The notes under the pieces were generated by a model. That model was not told where the DNA came from and made no database searches. It worked only from the letters and a program-made list of their open reading frames with translations. 64,000 nt of DNA, taken from Methanomassiliicoccus sp. (GTDB taxonomy: Archaea > Thermoplasmatota > Thermoplasmata > Methanomassiliicoccales > Methanomassiliicoccaceae). Made by a program: the position numbers and the translations under genes. Below are positions 55,937-64,000 of the stretch, one piece after another (within the stretch, counting starts at the first letter, position 1; every line of letters starts with the position of its first letter). Location: NCBI GenBank assembly GCA_012719175.1, contig JAAYAX010000004.1, forward strand, positions 310,001 to 374,000, written 5' to 3'.

Positions 55937-56866
55937 TCAAGAGCTGGGGATAATGCACTTCTCTTCTCCCTCGCTCTCTATCTGAATGGTAGAATGTGTG
56001 ACCTGGTAACGTTCTCTCAGCAGCTCATTGGCCTTGAGTATGATGTTGTTGCATGTACTTATTGGGCGGTCCTTGACCACCAAGTGAAGGCTCATGGCAT
56101 ATACTCCCGAGGTCAGGGTCCAGGCATGGAGGTCGTGAACCCGTTCGACCTCCTCTATCTCCATCAGGACCCTCTCTACCTCTTCCATGTCGATATGTTC
56201 CGGGGCTGCTTCCAGCAGGATAGCAATCGATTGGTCCACCAGACGGTAAGCACCGAAGATGATCACCAACCCGATGATTATGCTGATGATCGAGTCGGCG
56301 ATAGTGAGGTTGAAGAAGAATATCAGGAGGGCGGCAAGTATGACCCCAATAGAAGAAAGGAGGTCACCCAGCATGTGAAGGTAGGCACCCTTGACGTTGA
56401 GGTTCTCCTTGGTCTTGTCCCGAAGGATGTATATTCCCAGAAGGTTCGCGCCCAGGCCAATCACGGATATAATGAGCATGAGCGAGGAGTCCACCGATCG
56501 TGGCTGACCTATCCTTTCGAGGGCCTCCAAGATGATGATTATGGAAAGGACCGCCAGAGTGATCCCATTTACCAGAGCTACCAGTATCTCGATGCGATGG
56601 AAACCAAAGGTGTGCCTCTTCGTCGGAGTTCTGGTGGTCACGATAGAGGCGCCGAGGCTTAACCCCAAGGCTAGGACATCGGTGAACATGTGCCCTGCAT
56701 CACTGAGCAACGCCAGGCTATCGCTTAGTATGCCGCCGATGATCTCGATCAGGGCGAACCCGAGGGTGATCCCCAGTGCCAGGAGCAATACCTTAGTTGA
56801 ACCGTTCCTCAGCGAAACCTCGCTCATCGACCGTGGATTGGGCGATATGATATTGACCTTTTCCAC
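55937..56866 (-). CDS. cation diffusion facilitator (CzcD/ZitB-like metal exporter)
   Basis: 309 residues, six transmembrane helices and a C-terminal cytoplasmic domain. The metal-site motif SDSLALLSDAGHMFTDVLAL (His and Asp of the HxxxD site) and TKRHTFGFHRIEILVALVNG are the CDF signatures. The tail domain holds VERVHDLHAWTLTSGVYAMSLHLVV. Zinc or a similar divalent metal is the likely substrate, H+-coupled. Start GTG at 56866, or the ATG at 56827 (MSEVSLRNGS), which I cannot separate. Confidence 0.92.
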   Translation of the reverse strand: MEKVNIISPNPRSMSEVSLRNGSTKVLLLALGITLGFALIEIIGGILSDSLALLSDAGHMFTDVLALGLSLGASIVTTRTPTKRHTFGFHRIEILVALVNGITLAVLSIIIILEALERIGQPRSVDSSLMLIISVIGLGANLLGIYILRDKTKENLNVKGAYLHMLGDLLSSIGVILAALLIFFFNLTIADSIISIIIGLVIIFGAYRLVDQSIAILLEAAPEHIDMEEVERVLMEIEEVERVHDLHAWTLTSGVYAMSLHLVVKDRPISTCNNIILKANELLRERYQVTHSTIQIESEGEEKCIIPSS

Positions 56867-57068
56867 GAACCTAATCCGTGAGGCGTTGGAAAGGCCTCGG
56901 AACTCGGCTGAGCAAAGGCCACAATACTAGCCGTTCGGCGGTCTTGTCCTTTACCTAGCGAACGTGAGCCTGTCCTCGAGCGTACCCCCCCCCCGCATAG
57001 TATCAGCTTTCGGAAAAACGCACTTCACCTGACAAGCCTTAGATACTACAAATGAGTGATTTCCAAAG

Positions 57069-57872
57069 ATGGCTGCCAACGGTTTTCGATGTAAGAAGTG
57101 CGGATCGCCGTTTGTGAAGATGCGCGCTGTGAACGGTGTCCGGGTGTTCTTTACCCTGATATGCGTAGGCATCCTAGGTCTAGCCTTCATCATAATGATA
57201 GACCAGATCTCCGATCCCATGCTGCCGGAGCTGCCGTTCATCAACGTGAACAGCGTGATGGCGGCCCTGGTGGTACTGGTGCTGGTCAACCTCGCCTCAT
57301 TCCAGACCATCAATGGTGAGAAGAAGAAGTACCTCAGCGATGGCAAGTTATTATGCTCCTCTTGTCAGGGAATTGTCAAGGAGGAGCAGTACCAGGCTCA
57401 CTTGACAGAGGAACTGGAAAGGAGCAAGTGGACCTCAGAGCTGAAGGCCTTGACCGAAAGTGATCCCGTCCTTCGCTCGGTCGTACAGGAATGGGTGTTG
57501 TCCAACGAAGGCGGTGAGCCGGGCCAGCCCGTGGTGATCGACCTAAGGAAGGCCATTAATCTGGACAAGGCGGGCAACTACGAGGGCGCGGCCAAGATAT
57601 TCGAAGAGCACAAACTATGGTCATCCGCCGGCAAGGTCCGGGAAAAGAACCGTGTTCAGATGGTCAAGCATGTGACCGTGGACATGAACCAATTGATCGA
57701 GCAGATCGGGAACAAAGGGCTCGCCGTCCCCTATAAATGCCACAACTGTGGTGCCAGCATCACTATTGACAAGAACTCCAGTGCAACAGGGCTCAAGTTC
57801 TGCTCCTACTGCGGTACCGCATATAACATAGAGGAGATGTCCAAGATCGTCCAAGAGGCGTTGGCTATCTGA
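57069..57872 (+). CDS. zinc ribbon - membrane - zinc ribbon protein
   Basis: 267 residues: an N-terminal zinc ribbon (RCKKCGSPFVKM, with CSSCQG at about 97-101 as its second half), two transmembrane helices in between (about 27-46 and 63-82), a helical middle part, and a C-terminal zinc ribbon (YKCHNCGASITIDKNSSATGLKFCSYCGTAYNIEEM). The layout recalls the zinc-ribbon membrane proteins at 15-17 kb, but I see no clear sequence match. Function unknown. Confidence 0.7.
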   Translation: MAANGFRCKKCGSPFVKMRAVNGVRVFFTLICVGILGLAFIIMIDQISDPMLPELPFINVNSVMAALVVLVLVNLASFQTINGEKKKYLSDGKLLCSSCQGIVKEEQYQAHLTEELERSKWTSELKALTESDPVLRSVVQEWVLSNEGGEPGQPVVIDLRKAINLDKAGNYEGAAKIFEEHKLWSSAGKVREKNRVQMVKHVTVDMNQLIEQIGNKGLAVPYKCHNCGASITIDKNSSATGLKFCSYCGTAYNIEEMSKIVQEALAI

Positions 57873-58095
57873 TATCCTGACAGGGTCATCTCGAATATGA
57901 GCCGGAAGGTCTGATTCAGACCACGCTAGCTCGTTTGTTAGACTGAGCGCTTCCAGGCCTTGATCGATCGATAATAGAATTATTCTGTTTAAATATAGAT
58001 GAATAGCAGTGGTACACACAATATGGCCATGAAAGGCCTGTGAACGAACATGTCACACCCGAAAGGCGGTCTTGCTATCGCATATCTAGATATCA

Positions 58096-58102
58096 TTATA
58101 TT
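58096..58102 (+). promoter_or_regulatory. TATA box of the RNase P RNA gene
   Basis: TTATATT, about 26 bases before the start of the P1 stem at 58124-58126; spacing is right for TBP. Confidence 0.5.
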
Positions 58103-58123
58103 GGTAACCGACCTTAAGAAGGG

Positions 58124-58427
58124 GCGTCAGGAGAGGGAGGGCGGCCGACGGTAGGACGCAGGTCCAGCTGAGGAAGGTCCCTCCTCCATGAGAAAGGTGG
58201 GTCGCGAAAAGCGGCCTGGCGAGAGCCAGGGCAAGGGCCCAGAAACGACACAGCCTTGACCGAGAATGATCTGCTCGGCGGTGACGTTGGTCAGGGAAAT
58301 GGTGAAACGGCGACTCCCCACCGGAGCAAGCCCAAACAGTCGGGATGACGGCTCAGGACCGACGGGTAGGGTGCGAAGTTGAATGCTGCCTGAAACAGAA
58401 GGGGGCCTACTACCCTCACCTGACACT
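58124..58427 (+). ncRNA. rnpB: RNase P RNA (archaeal)
   Basis: About 304 bases. P1 pairs GTCAGG-A-GAGG (5' end) with CCTC-A-CCTGAC (3' end). Conserved cores are visible: CR-I GAGGAAGGTCC, CR-II/III-like GGTGAAACGGCG and CCCACCGGAGCAAGCCCAAACAG, and the late CAGAAG...CTACTACCC (CR-V region). The RNA removes 5' leaders from pre-tRNA with its protein subunits. It carries its own TATA box and ends in a T-run. A 99-codon minus-strand frame over it is not a gene. Confidence 0.9.
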
Positions 58428-58440
58428 TTTGCATTTTTTC
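58425..58440 (+). terminator. T-rich terminator of RNase P RNA
   Basis: ACTTTTGCATTTTTTC directly after the closing P1 strand, the usual archaeal oligo-T termination signal. Confidence 0.5.
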
Positions 58441-58755
58441 CATATCATCTCTGATATTACTTCAGGTCCTTACTGCCATCCATACAGAAAAAAGTACGTC
58501 ATATTTTTGATATTTTCATTAATGAATATATTCCAGCATACTGTATGAGGTCATTAGATTATCAGTATCAAGACCACGAAGTAAGACTAATGGCGTTCAA
58601 ATATTTACTAATGCCAGTAAATATCAAAATCAATATAACTTTGAAATAATCCGCAATTGTAGCGGCATTATTATCAGTTTTTGATTATTCCGATTGGACA
58701 AACCCCTAATACCTACAAACCTACTTTAGTTGGACAAGGAACAGGAGAGAGTCCG
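58428..58755 (+). other. AT-rich leader region before the DUF835 gene
   Basis: About 328 bases, strongly AT-rich; holds the rnpB terminator at its left end and the DUF835 promoter and ribosome site at its right end. No gene or structured RNA recognised. Confidence 0.4.
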
Positions 58756-59229
58756 ATGAAACTGTCCAAGGGTAAGTTCTATCTGTTCGAGGAGAGGGTC
58801 CCGCTCAGAACGCATCAGGTATTGAGAAAAGAAATGGATAATGGAAGAAAGACACTATATATCTCGAAGAACCCACCCCGGCTTCTCAGGAGCCAATTGG
58901 ACTTTGACGAGCACATGTTAGAGACCATGTGGTTGAGCACCCGCCCCAACGACGAGTGCATCCCGCCCATGAACCTTGAGGTGTTTGAGAAGTACATCAA
59001 CCAATTCCTAGCCGAGAACAAGGACGGCATAATCGTTCTCAACGGCCTGGACGTCCTGGAGATGTGGAACGGGTTCCGCCCTGTCCTTGATGTGCTGGCT
59101 AGAGCCTCTGACAAGGTGAATGAGGACGGCAGCAACTTGATCATCAGCTTAGACCCACGCAATCACTTCCCCCAGAAGCTCACAATGCTGGAGCATATAT
59201 CCGACGAAGTGGTCTCGAGCTACGCCTGA
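58756..59229 (+). CDS. stand-alone DUF835 protein
   Basis: 157 residues: KLSKGKFYLFEERVPLRTHQVLRKEMDNGRKTLYISKNPP, IPPMNLEVFEKYINQFLAENKDGIIVLNGLDVLEMWNGF and LIISLDPRNHFPQKLTMLEHISDEVVSS. Same family as the end of the IleRS fusion (ISREYP/IxKNPP, xxLxKFIxxFL, IIL-DGLEYL). DUF835 looks like a RecA/KaiC-like fold without a P-loop and is common in archaeal signalling proteins. ATG at 58756 with GGAGAG upstream; the frame open from 58681 is longer but starts at TTG. Confidence 0.85.
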   Translation: MKLSKGKFYLFEERVPLRTHQVLRKEMDNGRKTLYISKNPPRLLRSQLDFDEHMLETMWLSTRPNDECIPPMNLEVFEKYINQFLAENKDGIIVLNGLDVLEMWNGFRPVLDVLARASDKVNEDGSNLIISLDPRNHFPQKLTMLEHISDEVVSSYA

Positions 59230-59300
59230 ACTCTAAAACCCTCTCCCAGTGAAAAATATTCCAATCAAACGATGAACACGAAAATCTCTTCCTCATTGAG

Positions 59301-59395
59301 GACCTCCAAAACCCTTTCCCTCTAAACCCTTTAACAACTCCATCCAAACGAGCACATCCTAAGATCACGATTCAGAGACCTCCAAAACCCTTTCC
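59301..59395 (+). repeat. 19-base direct repeat, CCAAAACCCTTTCC type
   Basis: GACCTCCAAAACCCTTTCC occurs at 59301-59319 and 59377-59395, with weaker copies (CTCTAAAACCCTCTCCC near 59230, CTCTAAACCCTTTAAC near 59320) around them. About 230 bases between the DUF835 and eIF2B-like genes are built of these C-rich/A-rich blocks. Could be a regulatory array or a remnant of slippage. Confidence 0.55.
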
Positions 59396-59460
59396 ACCAA
59401 ATCCTTTCATCATCAGTTCTACGGTAAATAGTCATATATTCATTTCCGATTCTAATCTAC

Positions 59461-60348
59461 ATGGACCACCGTCTCAGAGATATTGCGGAATCATTGGCCA
59501 GGGATGGCAATTCAGGCGCTTCGGAGATGATGGCCTCGACCCTCAACGACCTGCTGGCCATCCCAGAGGACACCATCGTGTCCATCCCTCCCTCGGATTG
59601 GGAGGATTTTGCCATAGCCCTTCATCGTGCCAAACCGAGCGTCGCCCCCCTCTTCAACATCGCCAACACCATACTTCTACTGTCAGAGAAGGGGAAGGAT
59701 GGCATCGACCTCCTTTATGGGGCGATCATGGACCTCAGGGAGAAGGAGAGGAAGAGCGGGCTGCGCATAACCGATCTATCGGTCGAGACAATAAAGGGGG
59801 AGCATCTGATGACCACTTCTTATTCCTCCACCGTCGCCCAGGTGCTAAAGGCATTGGCCAAGGACCGCCTTTTTAAGGTCACGGTTGCTGAAGCCCTTCC
59901 CGGCGGGGAGGGGCGGCAGTTCGCCAAGATCCTTTCAGAGCATGGATTGCACGTGGAGATAATACACGACTCTACCGTCTTCTCGCGAATGGCAGGGATG
60001 GATACAGTGCTCGTGGGAGCGGATTCGGTGACCCAGTCGGGGCTGGTGAACAAGATTGGTACCAGGGCCATCGCTGAGGCCGCCAATGTGTTCGATGTCG
60101 ACGCCTATGCGGTCTGTGGATGGAGCAAGATCAGTCCGGTGACGCTTTCAGACCTCATCACTTATGAGAACGAGGTCGAGGCGAACCTCACGGAGTTCGT
60201 TCAGGTCTTCGAGAGCACCCCCTTGGAGCTCTTCAAATATCTCATCACAGACCAGAAACTCCTAGCCCCTGCCGATCTTAAACAGGAGCTGCAGGGGAGC
60301 AGGATCGCTAAGGCATGGCACACCCGGAACGTTTTTTCTGACCCATAG
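59461..60348 (+). CDS. eIF2B-like protein (ribose-1,5-bisphosphate isomerase / aIF2B family)
   Basis: 295 residues: the family's C-terminal Rossmann half is clear (TTSYSSTVAQVLKAL, VTVAEALPGGEGRQFAKIL, VLVGADSVTQSGLVNKIGTRAIAEAA, VCGWSKISPVT, NEVEANLTEF). Archaeal members are either ribose-1,5-bisphosphate isomerase (AMP phosphorylase pathway) or unassigned aIF2B; the GADSVTQSG and NKIGT motifs occur in both. The upstream TATA box CATATATT at 59432-59439 implies a leaderless start. Single gene. Confidence 0.85.
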   Translation: MDHRLRDIAESLARDGNSGASEMMASTLNDLLAIPEDTIVSIPPSDWEDFAIALHRAKPSVAPLFNIANTILLLSEKGKDGIDLLYGAIMDLREKERKSGLRITDLSVETIKGEHLMTTSYSSTVAQVLKALAKDRLFKVTVAEALPGGEGRQFAKILSEHGLHVEIIHDSTVFSRMAGMDTVLVGADSVTQSGLVNKIGTRAIAEAANVFDVDAYAVCGWSKISPVTLSDLITYENEVEANLTEFVQVFESTPLELFKYLITDQKLLAPADLKQELQGSRIAKAWHTRNVFSDP

Positions 60349-60453
60349 GGCTTCGAAAGAACAGTGGTGTTATCTCCACGGTCCTGGCACGAACATTAAC
60401 GCCCGTTTCATGCCGAGATAGTAATTAAGTCCATCCAGACAATCTATCCCACT

Positions 60454-62220
60454 ATGACGGTGTCGGCTCTCCTGTCCGCCAATGCCCTTCAGGTCCTCGA
60501 AAGACGGTATCTCCTCAGGGATAGGATGGGGAGGACCTGCGAGACCCCAGAACAGATGTTCCGGAGGGTCGCCAGAAATATTGCGGCCGTGAACGAGACC
60601 TATGGTGATCGCCAAGGGGAGGAAGAGGAGTTCTTTCGGGCCATGAGCGCCCTGGAGTTCCTGCCCAACTCCCCCACGCTTATGAACGCAGGGACCGAGA
60701 TACAGCAGCTTTCCGCTTGTTTCGTCATTCCCGTCAACGATTCGATCGAGGGCATTTATGATGCTGTAAAGTACGGGGCTGTCGTCCAGCAGACCGGGGG
60801 TGGTACCGGTTACTCCTTCTCCCTCCTCCGTCCGGAGGGCGACACAGTGCGCTCCACAGGTGGTATCGCTTCAGGTCCTGTCTCCTTCATGCGGGTGTTC
60901 GATGCCGCCACCGAGGCCATCAAGCAGGGCGGTAGGCGAAGGGGTGCCAACATGGGCGTTCTGAGGGTCGATCATCCTGACATCGAGGCCTTCGTGAACG
61001 CCAAAGACGATCTCATCTCCTTCTCCAACTTCAACCTCTCGGTGGCGGTCACCGACGATTTCATGCGCAGAGTGTACCTCGATGAGAAGATGGCCCTCAT
61101 AAATCCTAGGAGGGGGGAAGAGGTCCGTAGGTTATCTGCCCGTAACCTCCTGGAAAGGATGGCCAGGGCGGCATGGAGGAGCGGGGACCCTGGCATCCTG
61201 TTCATAGATACAGTGAATAGAGACAATCCCACTCCCGCCCTAGGTAAAATTGAGGCCACCAACCCTTGCGGTGAGGTACCTCTCCTCCCCTTCGAGGCAT
61301 GCAACCTAGGGTCGATCAATCTTAATCTCATGGTGGACGAGGATGGGGTGAACTGGAATAAGCTCGCCAGGACCGTGGACATGGGCGTGAGGTTCCTGGA
61401 CAATGTAGTCGATGCCAGCCGCTATCCCCTGGAGCAGACGACCAGGATCGTGAAGGGCAACCGGAAGATCGGGCTGGGAGTGATGGGGTTCGCTGACCTT
61501 CTTGTGCGCCTGAAGATGAGGTACGGAAGCCTCTCATCAATAGAGATGGCAGAGAGGATCATCTGTTTTATTAAGGAGAAAGCGGAACGAACCTCACGCG
61601 ATATCGCCGAGTCCCGGGGTAGCTTTCCCAACATCGATGCATCCACAGTTACCTCCCCCCGTCGTAATGCTACCCTACTGTCCATAGCGCCTACGGGTAC
61701 CATCAGCTTGATCGCTGGTTGCTCCTCAGGCATTGAGCCCTACTATGCCATATCCTACTCAAGAACTGTGCTCGAAGGTCAACACCTTAACGAGACCCTC
61801 CCCACTTTCTTGGAGGTTGCCAGGAAGGACGGTTTCCTAGATGACGACCTACTGATGGAACTGTCAACAGTACGGTCCATACAATATCTTACCAAGGTGC
61901 CCCCAGATGTTCGTAACATTTTCGTGATCGCTCATGACGTCCCCGTTGATGAGCAGATCGATATGCAGGCCGCTTTCCAACGACATGTTGATAACGCAGT
62001 GTCAAAAACTATCAACCTTCCGGCATCTGCGACCTGGCAGGATATTCTTCATGCCTTCACCTATGCTCATTCCCGCCGATGCAAGGGCGTGACAGTCTAT
62101 CGTGAGGGCTCCAAGCCCGGCCAGGTCCTGACCACCATCAGAGATAGCAGGCACTGTCCAGAATGCGGGAGACTGATGAGAGGCGAGGAGGGGGCGATGC
62201 AGTGTGATAGCTGTGGATAA
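60454..62220 (+). CDS. nrdJ: adenosylcobalamin-dependent ribonucleotide reductase (class II)
   Basis: 588 residues, compact form without an ATP-cone. Catalytic elements: first Cys in QLSACFVIPV, GGTGYSFS, FNLSVAVTDDF, the radical-site NPCGEVPLLPFEACNLGSINL (Asn-Pro-Cys-Gly-Glu), and LLSIAPTGTISLIAG. The C-terminus ends HCPECGRLM...CDSCG, whose Cys pairs could be the reducing cysteines and/or zinc. Reduces NDPs or NTPs with B12; works under anaerobic and aerobic conditions. Followed by TrpB2 after 62 bases, which has its own TATA box. Confidence 0.96.
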   Translation: MTVSALLSANALQVLERRYLLRDRMGRTCETPEQMFRRVARNIAAVNETYGDRQGEEEEFFRAMSALEFLPNSPTLMNAGTEIQQLSACFVIPVNDSIEGIYDAVKYGAVVQQTGGGTGYSFSLLRPEGDTVRSTGGIASGPVSFMRVFDAATEAIKQGGRRRGANMGVLRVDHPDIEAFVNAKDDLISFSNFNLSVAVTDDFMRRVYLDEKMALINPRRGEEVRRLSARNLLERMARAAWRSGDPGILFIDTVNRDNPTPALGKIEATNPCGEVPLLPFEACNLGSINLNLMVDEDGVNWNKLARTVDMGVRFLDNVVDASRYPLEQTTRIVKGNRKIGLGVMGFADLLVRLKMRYGSLSSIEMAERIICFIKEKAERTSRDIAESRGSFPNIDASTVTSPRRNATLLSIAPTGTISLIAGCSSGIEPYYAISYSRTVLEGQHLNETLPTFLEVARKDGFLDDDLLMELSTVRSIQYLTKVPPDVRNIFVIAHDVPVDEQIDMQAAFQRHVDNAVSKTINLPASATWQDILHAFTYAHSRRCKGVTVYREGSKPGQVLTTIRDSRHCPECGRLMRGEEGAMQCDSCG

Positions 62221-62282
62221 TGGACATAAACATACATTATTACACAATAGTGTTAAATATTCCATAGAGATTCTGGGTCTTC

Positions 62283-63605
62283 ATGTCCATACGCCCCGAC
62301 GACCGGGTCAGCTTAACCAGCGAAGAAATACCCAAGAACTGGTACAATATTTCGGCCGATCTGCCCGAGCCCATACCTCCTCACCTTCACCCGGGCACCA
62401 AGGAGCCCGTTACGTTAGATGATTGGAAGGGGATATTCTCCAAGGCCTCCTGGTATCAGGAAACGACCAATGACCGTTGCATCCCCATTCCTGAGGAGGT
62501 GCGCGATGCATACATGATGCTCGGACGGCCCTCGCCCTTGCAGAGGGCAAAGAGGCTGGAGGCCTTTCTGAAGACCCCGGCCAAGATATACTTCAAGCGC
62601 GAGGACCTCTCGCCTGCAGGCTCCCATAAGCCCAACTCCGCCATCCCTCAAGCCTACTATAACATGAAGGAAGGGGTGGAAAACCTGACAACGGAGACAG
62701 GTGCCGGACAGTGGGGTTCCGCCCTTGCACTTGCCTGTGCCCATTTCGACATGAACTGCACCGTCTTCATGGTGCGGGTCTCCTTCGACCAGAAGCCCTT
62801 CCGCCGCCTCATCATGGAGACATATGGCTCCAAGGTGTACGCCTCTCCGAGCAAGGAGACGGAGTACGGACGCTCGGTCCTCCAGAAGAACCCTGAACAC
62901 CCGGGCACCCTGGGCATAGCAATATCCGAGGCCATCGAGACGTGCGTGCACCAGCCTAATACCAAGTACTCCCTCGGAAGCGTTCTGAATCACGTCATGC
63001 TGCACCAGACGGTGGTAGGCCAGGAAGTCATGCAGCAGATGAAGAAGATAGATATTACCCCTGACTACATGATCGGTTGCGTCGGTGGCGGCAGCAACTT
63101 CGCTGGCTTCTCCTTCCCCATGATCGGTGAGAAGATAAAGGGGAAGAACGAGACCGAGTTCATCGCCGTGGAGCCAACGTCGGTGCCTTCCCTCACCAAG
63201 GGGGAGAACCGCTATGACTTCGGGGACACTGCAGGTATGACCCCACTGGTGAAGATGTACACCTTGGGCTGTGATTTCGTTCCATCGCCGATCCATGCAG
63301 GAGGACTTCGTTACCATGGCATGGCCCCGGCCGTGTCTCAGGTGACAAAGCTGGGCCTGGTTACCCCTGTTTCCTACGAGCAGAACCAGACCTTCGAGGC
63401 CGCTATAACCTTCGCCAAGACGGAGGGTATCATCCCTGCACCCGAGTCCTCCCATGCCATCAAGGCAGCCATTGACAAGGCCCTGGAGGCGAAGAGGAAC
63501 AACGAGGAGAAGGTCATCGTGTTCAACCTCTCTGGCCATGGGTTGTTGGATATGGTGGGGTATGGCAGGTACCTCCATGGGGATCTGAAGAACTCCTCCT
63601 CATAA
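62283..63605 (+). CDS. trpB2: tryptophan synthase beta subunit, TrpB2 type
   Basis: 440 residues; PLP-dependent joining of indole and serine. The PLP lysine is in [16 protein letters not shown], the ETGAGQWG block matches, and the phosphate-binding loop is [10 protein letters not shown]. The N-terminal extension with [19 protein letters not shown] and late [18 protein letters not shown] mark the TrpB2 subfamily, which acts without TrpA, often as an indole-salvage enzyme. TATA-like TAAATATT at about 62252 gives a short leader. Confidence 0.95.
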   Translation: MSIRPDDRVSLTSEEIPKNWYNISADLPEPIPPHLHPGTKEPVTLDDWKGIFSKASWYQETTNDRCIPIPEEVRDAYMMLGRPSPLQRAKRLEAFLKTPAKIYFKREDLSPAGSHKPNSAIPQAYYNMKEGVENLTTETGAGQWGSALALACAHFDMNCTVFMVRVSFDQKPFRRLIMETYGSKVYASPSKETEYGRSVLQKNPEHPGTLGIAISEAIETCVHQPNTKYSLGSVLNHVMLHQTVVGQEVMQQMKKIDITPDYMIGCVGGGSNFAGFSFPMIGEKIKGKNETEFIAVEPTSVPSLTKGENRYDFGDTAGMTPLVKMYTLGCDFVPSPIHAGGLRYHGMAPAVSQVTKLGLVTPVSYEQNQTFEAAITFAKTEGIIPAPESSHAIKAAIDKALEAKRNNEEKVIVFNLSGHGLLDMVGYGRYLHGDLKNSSS

Positions 63606-64000
63606 ACCATTTTCAGATCTCTTTTTTTCCCTACCATCCTCATTTTCATACTCCAATCTTTTACTACCTAAGCGAAGTCCTTCTTTCATCGCAAGCGCGA
63701 GCATTTAGCTCTCCGAAGACCTTTGAAACGTTGGACAGGTCCTATGAGGTCGGCCTCTTCCAAGGACGAAAATGATCTGATTGATGCCTGGAATGACCCA
63801 TACCGGTGATCGAGGTTAGATATTATTTCGATACACAATGTGATAATTTTACGTTCTCAAAAATGAACATAGTGTGATTATTATCACTTCTAGAATAAAT
63901 CGAAATGTTGTATTCAGGAAACTTGCTACAATCATTTATTTTCATTCCTTAATACGGGAATGACTGATTGATATTTTTCGATAATATCCTAGATGGGTTT
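63606..64000 (+). other. AT-rich intergenic region with operator-like dyads
   Basis: About 395 bases with no gene. GTGAT-TATT-ATCAC (63874-63887) is a 14-base dyad, and GTGATAAT (63840-63847) with ATTATCAC (63880-63887) forms a wider 8-base inverted repeat. Direct repeats of xxGTGTGAT are also visible. Probably the promoter region of a gene to the right. Confidence 0.35.

Noticed and set aside
58127-58426. 99-codon minus-strand frame
   Set aside because: Coincides exactly with the RNase P RNA.
62415-63578. 387-codon minus-strand frame inside trpB2
   Set aside because: Antisense shadow of a gene with an intact PLP site; its protein is His/Leu/Gly-biased with no domain.

Overview
The window is a 64 kb piece of an archaeal chromosome. 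The best fit is a euryarchaeon of the Thermoplasmata / Methanomassiliicoccales neighbourhood, but no rRNA or methanogenesis marker is present, so the order is an inference. Archaeal signs are: the run rpo7 - spt4 - GTP-dependent dephospho-CoA kinase - rps24e - rps27ae; a deoxyhypusine synthase; Fen1 with a C-terminal PCNA-binding motif; an archaeal-type RNase P RNA; an intron-containing tRNA-Arg; the two subunits of phosphomevalonate dehydratase (archaeal mevalonate pathway); DUF835 proteins; and many promoters with a TATA box 25-35 bases before a short or missing leader. GC is moderately high in genes and low between them. No CRISPR array, IS element or provirus was seen.

Layout. 0-8 kb: the end of an MFS transporter, then a tightly overlapping minus-strand operon for a soluble [NiFe] hydrogenase (large and small subunits and maturation protease) joined to an Nfn-type flavoprotein pair and an iron-sulfur protein with two MvhD-like domains. 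This looks like an electron-bifurcating hydrogenase in which Nfn takes the place usually held by HdrABC. 8-13 kb: a bacterial-type glutamate dehydrogenase, small proteins, and a large surface protein. 13-19 kb: seven minus-strand genes of an envelope-maintenance system (PspA-like coiled coil, SPFH/zinc-ribbon protein, three zinc-ribbon proteins, NfeD, stomatin). 19-27 kb: membrane proteins, a DUF255 thioredoxin-like protein, RNase Z, UspA, ribulose-phosphate epimerase and Fen1.

27-34 kb holds two unusual fusions, converging on each other. One is an isoleucyl-tRNA synthetase extended by helix-hairpin-helix, zinc-ribbon and DUF835 modules. The other is the phosphomevalonate dehydratase small subunit fused to a Nudix domain, next to its large subunit. 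34-38 kb: a UspA, a secreted thioredoxin-like protein on fibronectin type III repeats, and a YbaY/NlpE/META protein of bacterial character. 38-44 kb: tRNA-Arg(CCG), ProC, the transcription/ribosome operon and a K+-independent H+-pyrophosphatase with a candidate operator. 44-51 kb: phosphate transport (PiT and DUF47), a KaiC/RAD55-type ATPase with a partner lacking a P-loop, and a lipid kinase - nucleotide kinase - deoxyhypusine synthase - decarboxylating dehydrogenase operon. 51-64 kb: small zinc proteins, tRNA-Leu(GAG), an HD phosphohydrolase, a CDF metal exporter, RNase P RNA, DUF835, an eIF2B-like protein, B12-dependent ribonucleotide reductase and TrpB2.

Taken together the genes suggest an anaerobe that moves electrons between H2, NADP(H) and ferredoxin in the cytoplasm, assimilates ammonia by GDH, uses pyrophosphate to energise its membrane, and makes deoxynucleotides with a cobalamin enzyme. 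The items most worth following are the hydrogenase-Nfn operon, the two fusions and the envelope cluster.
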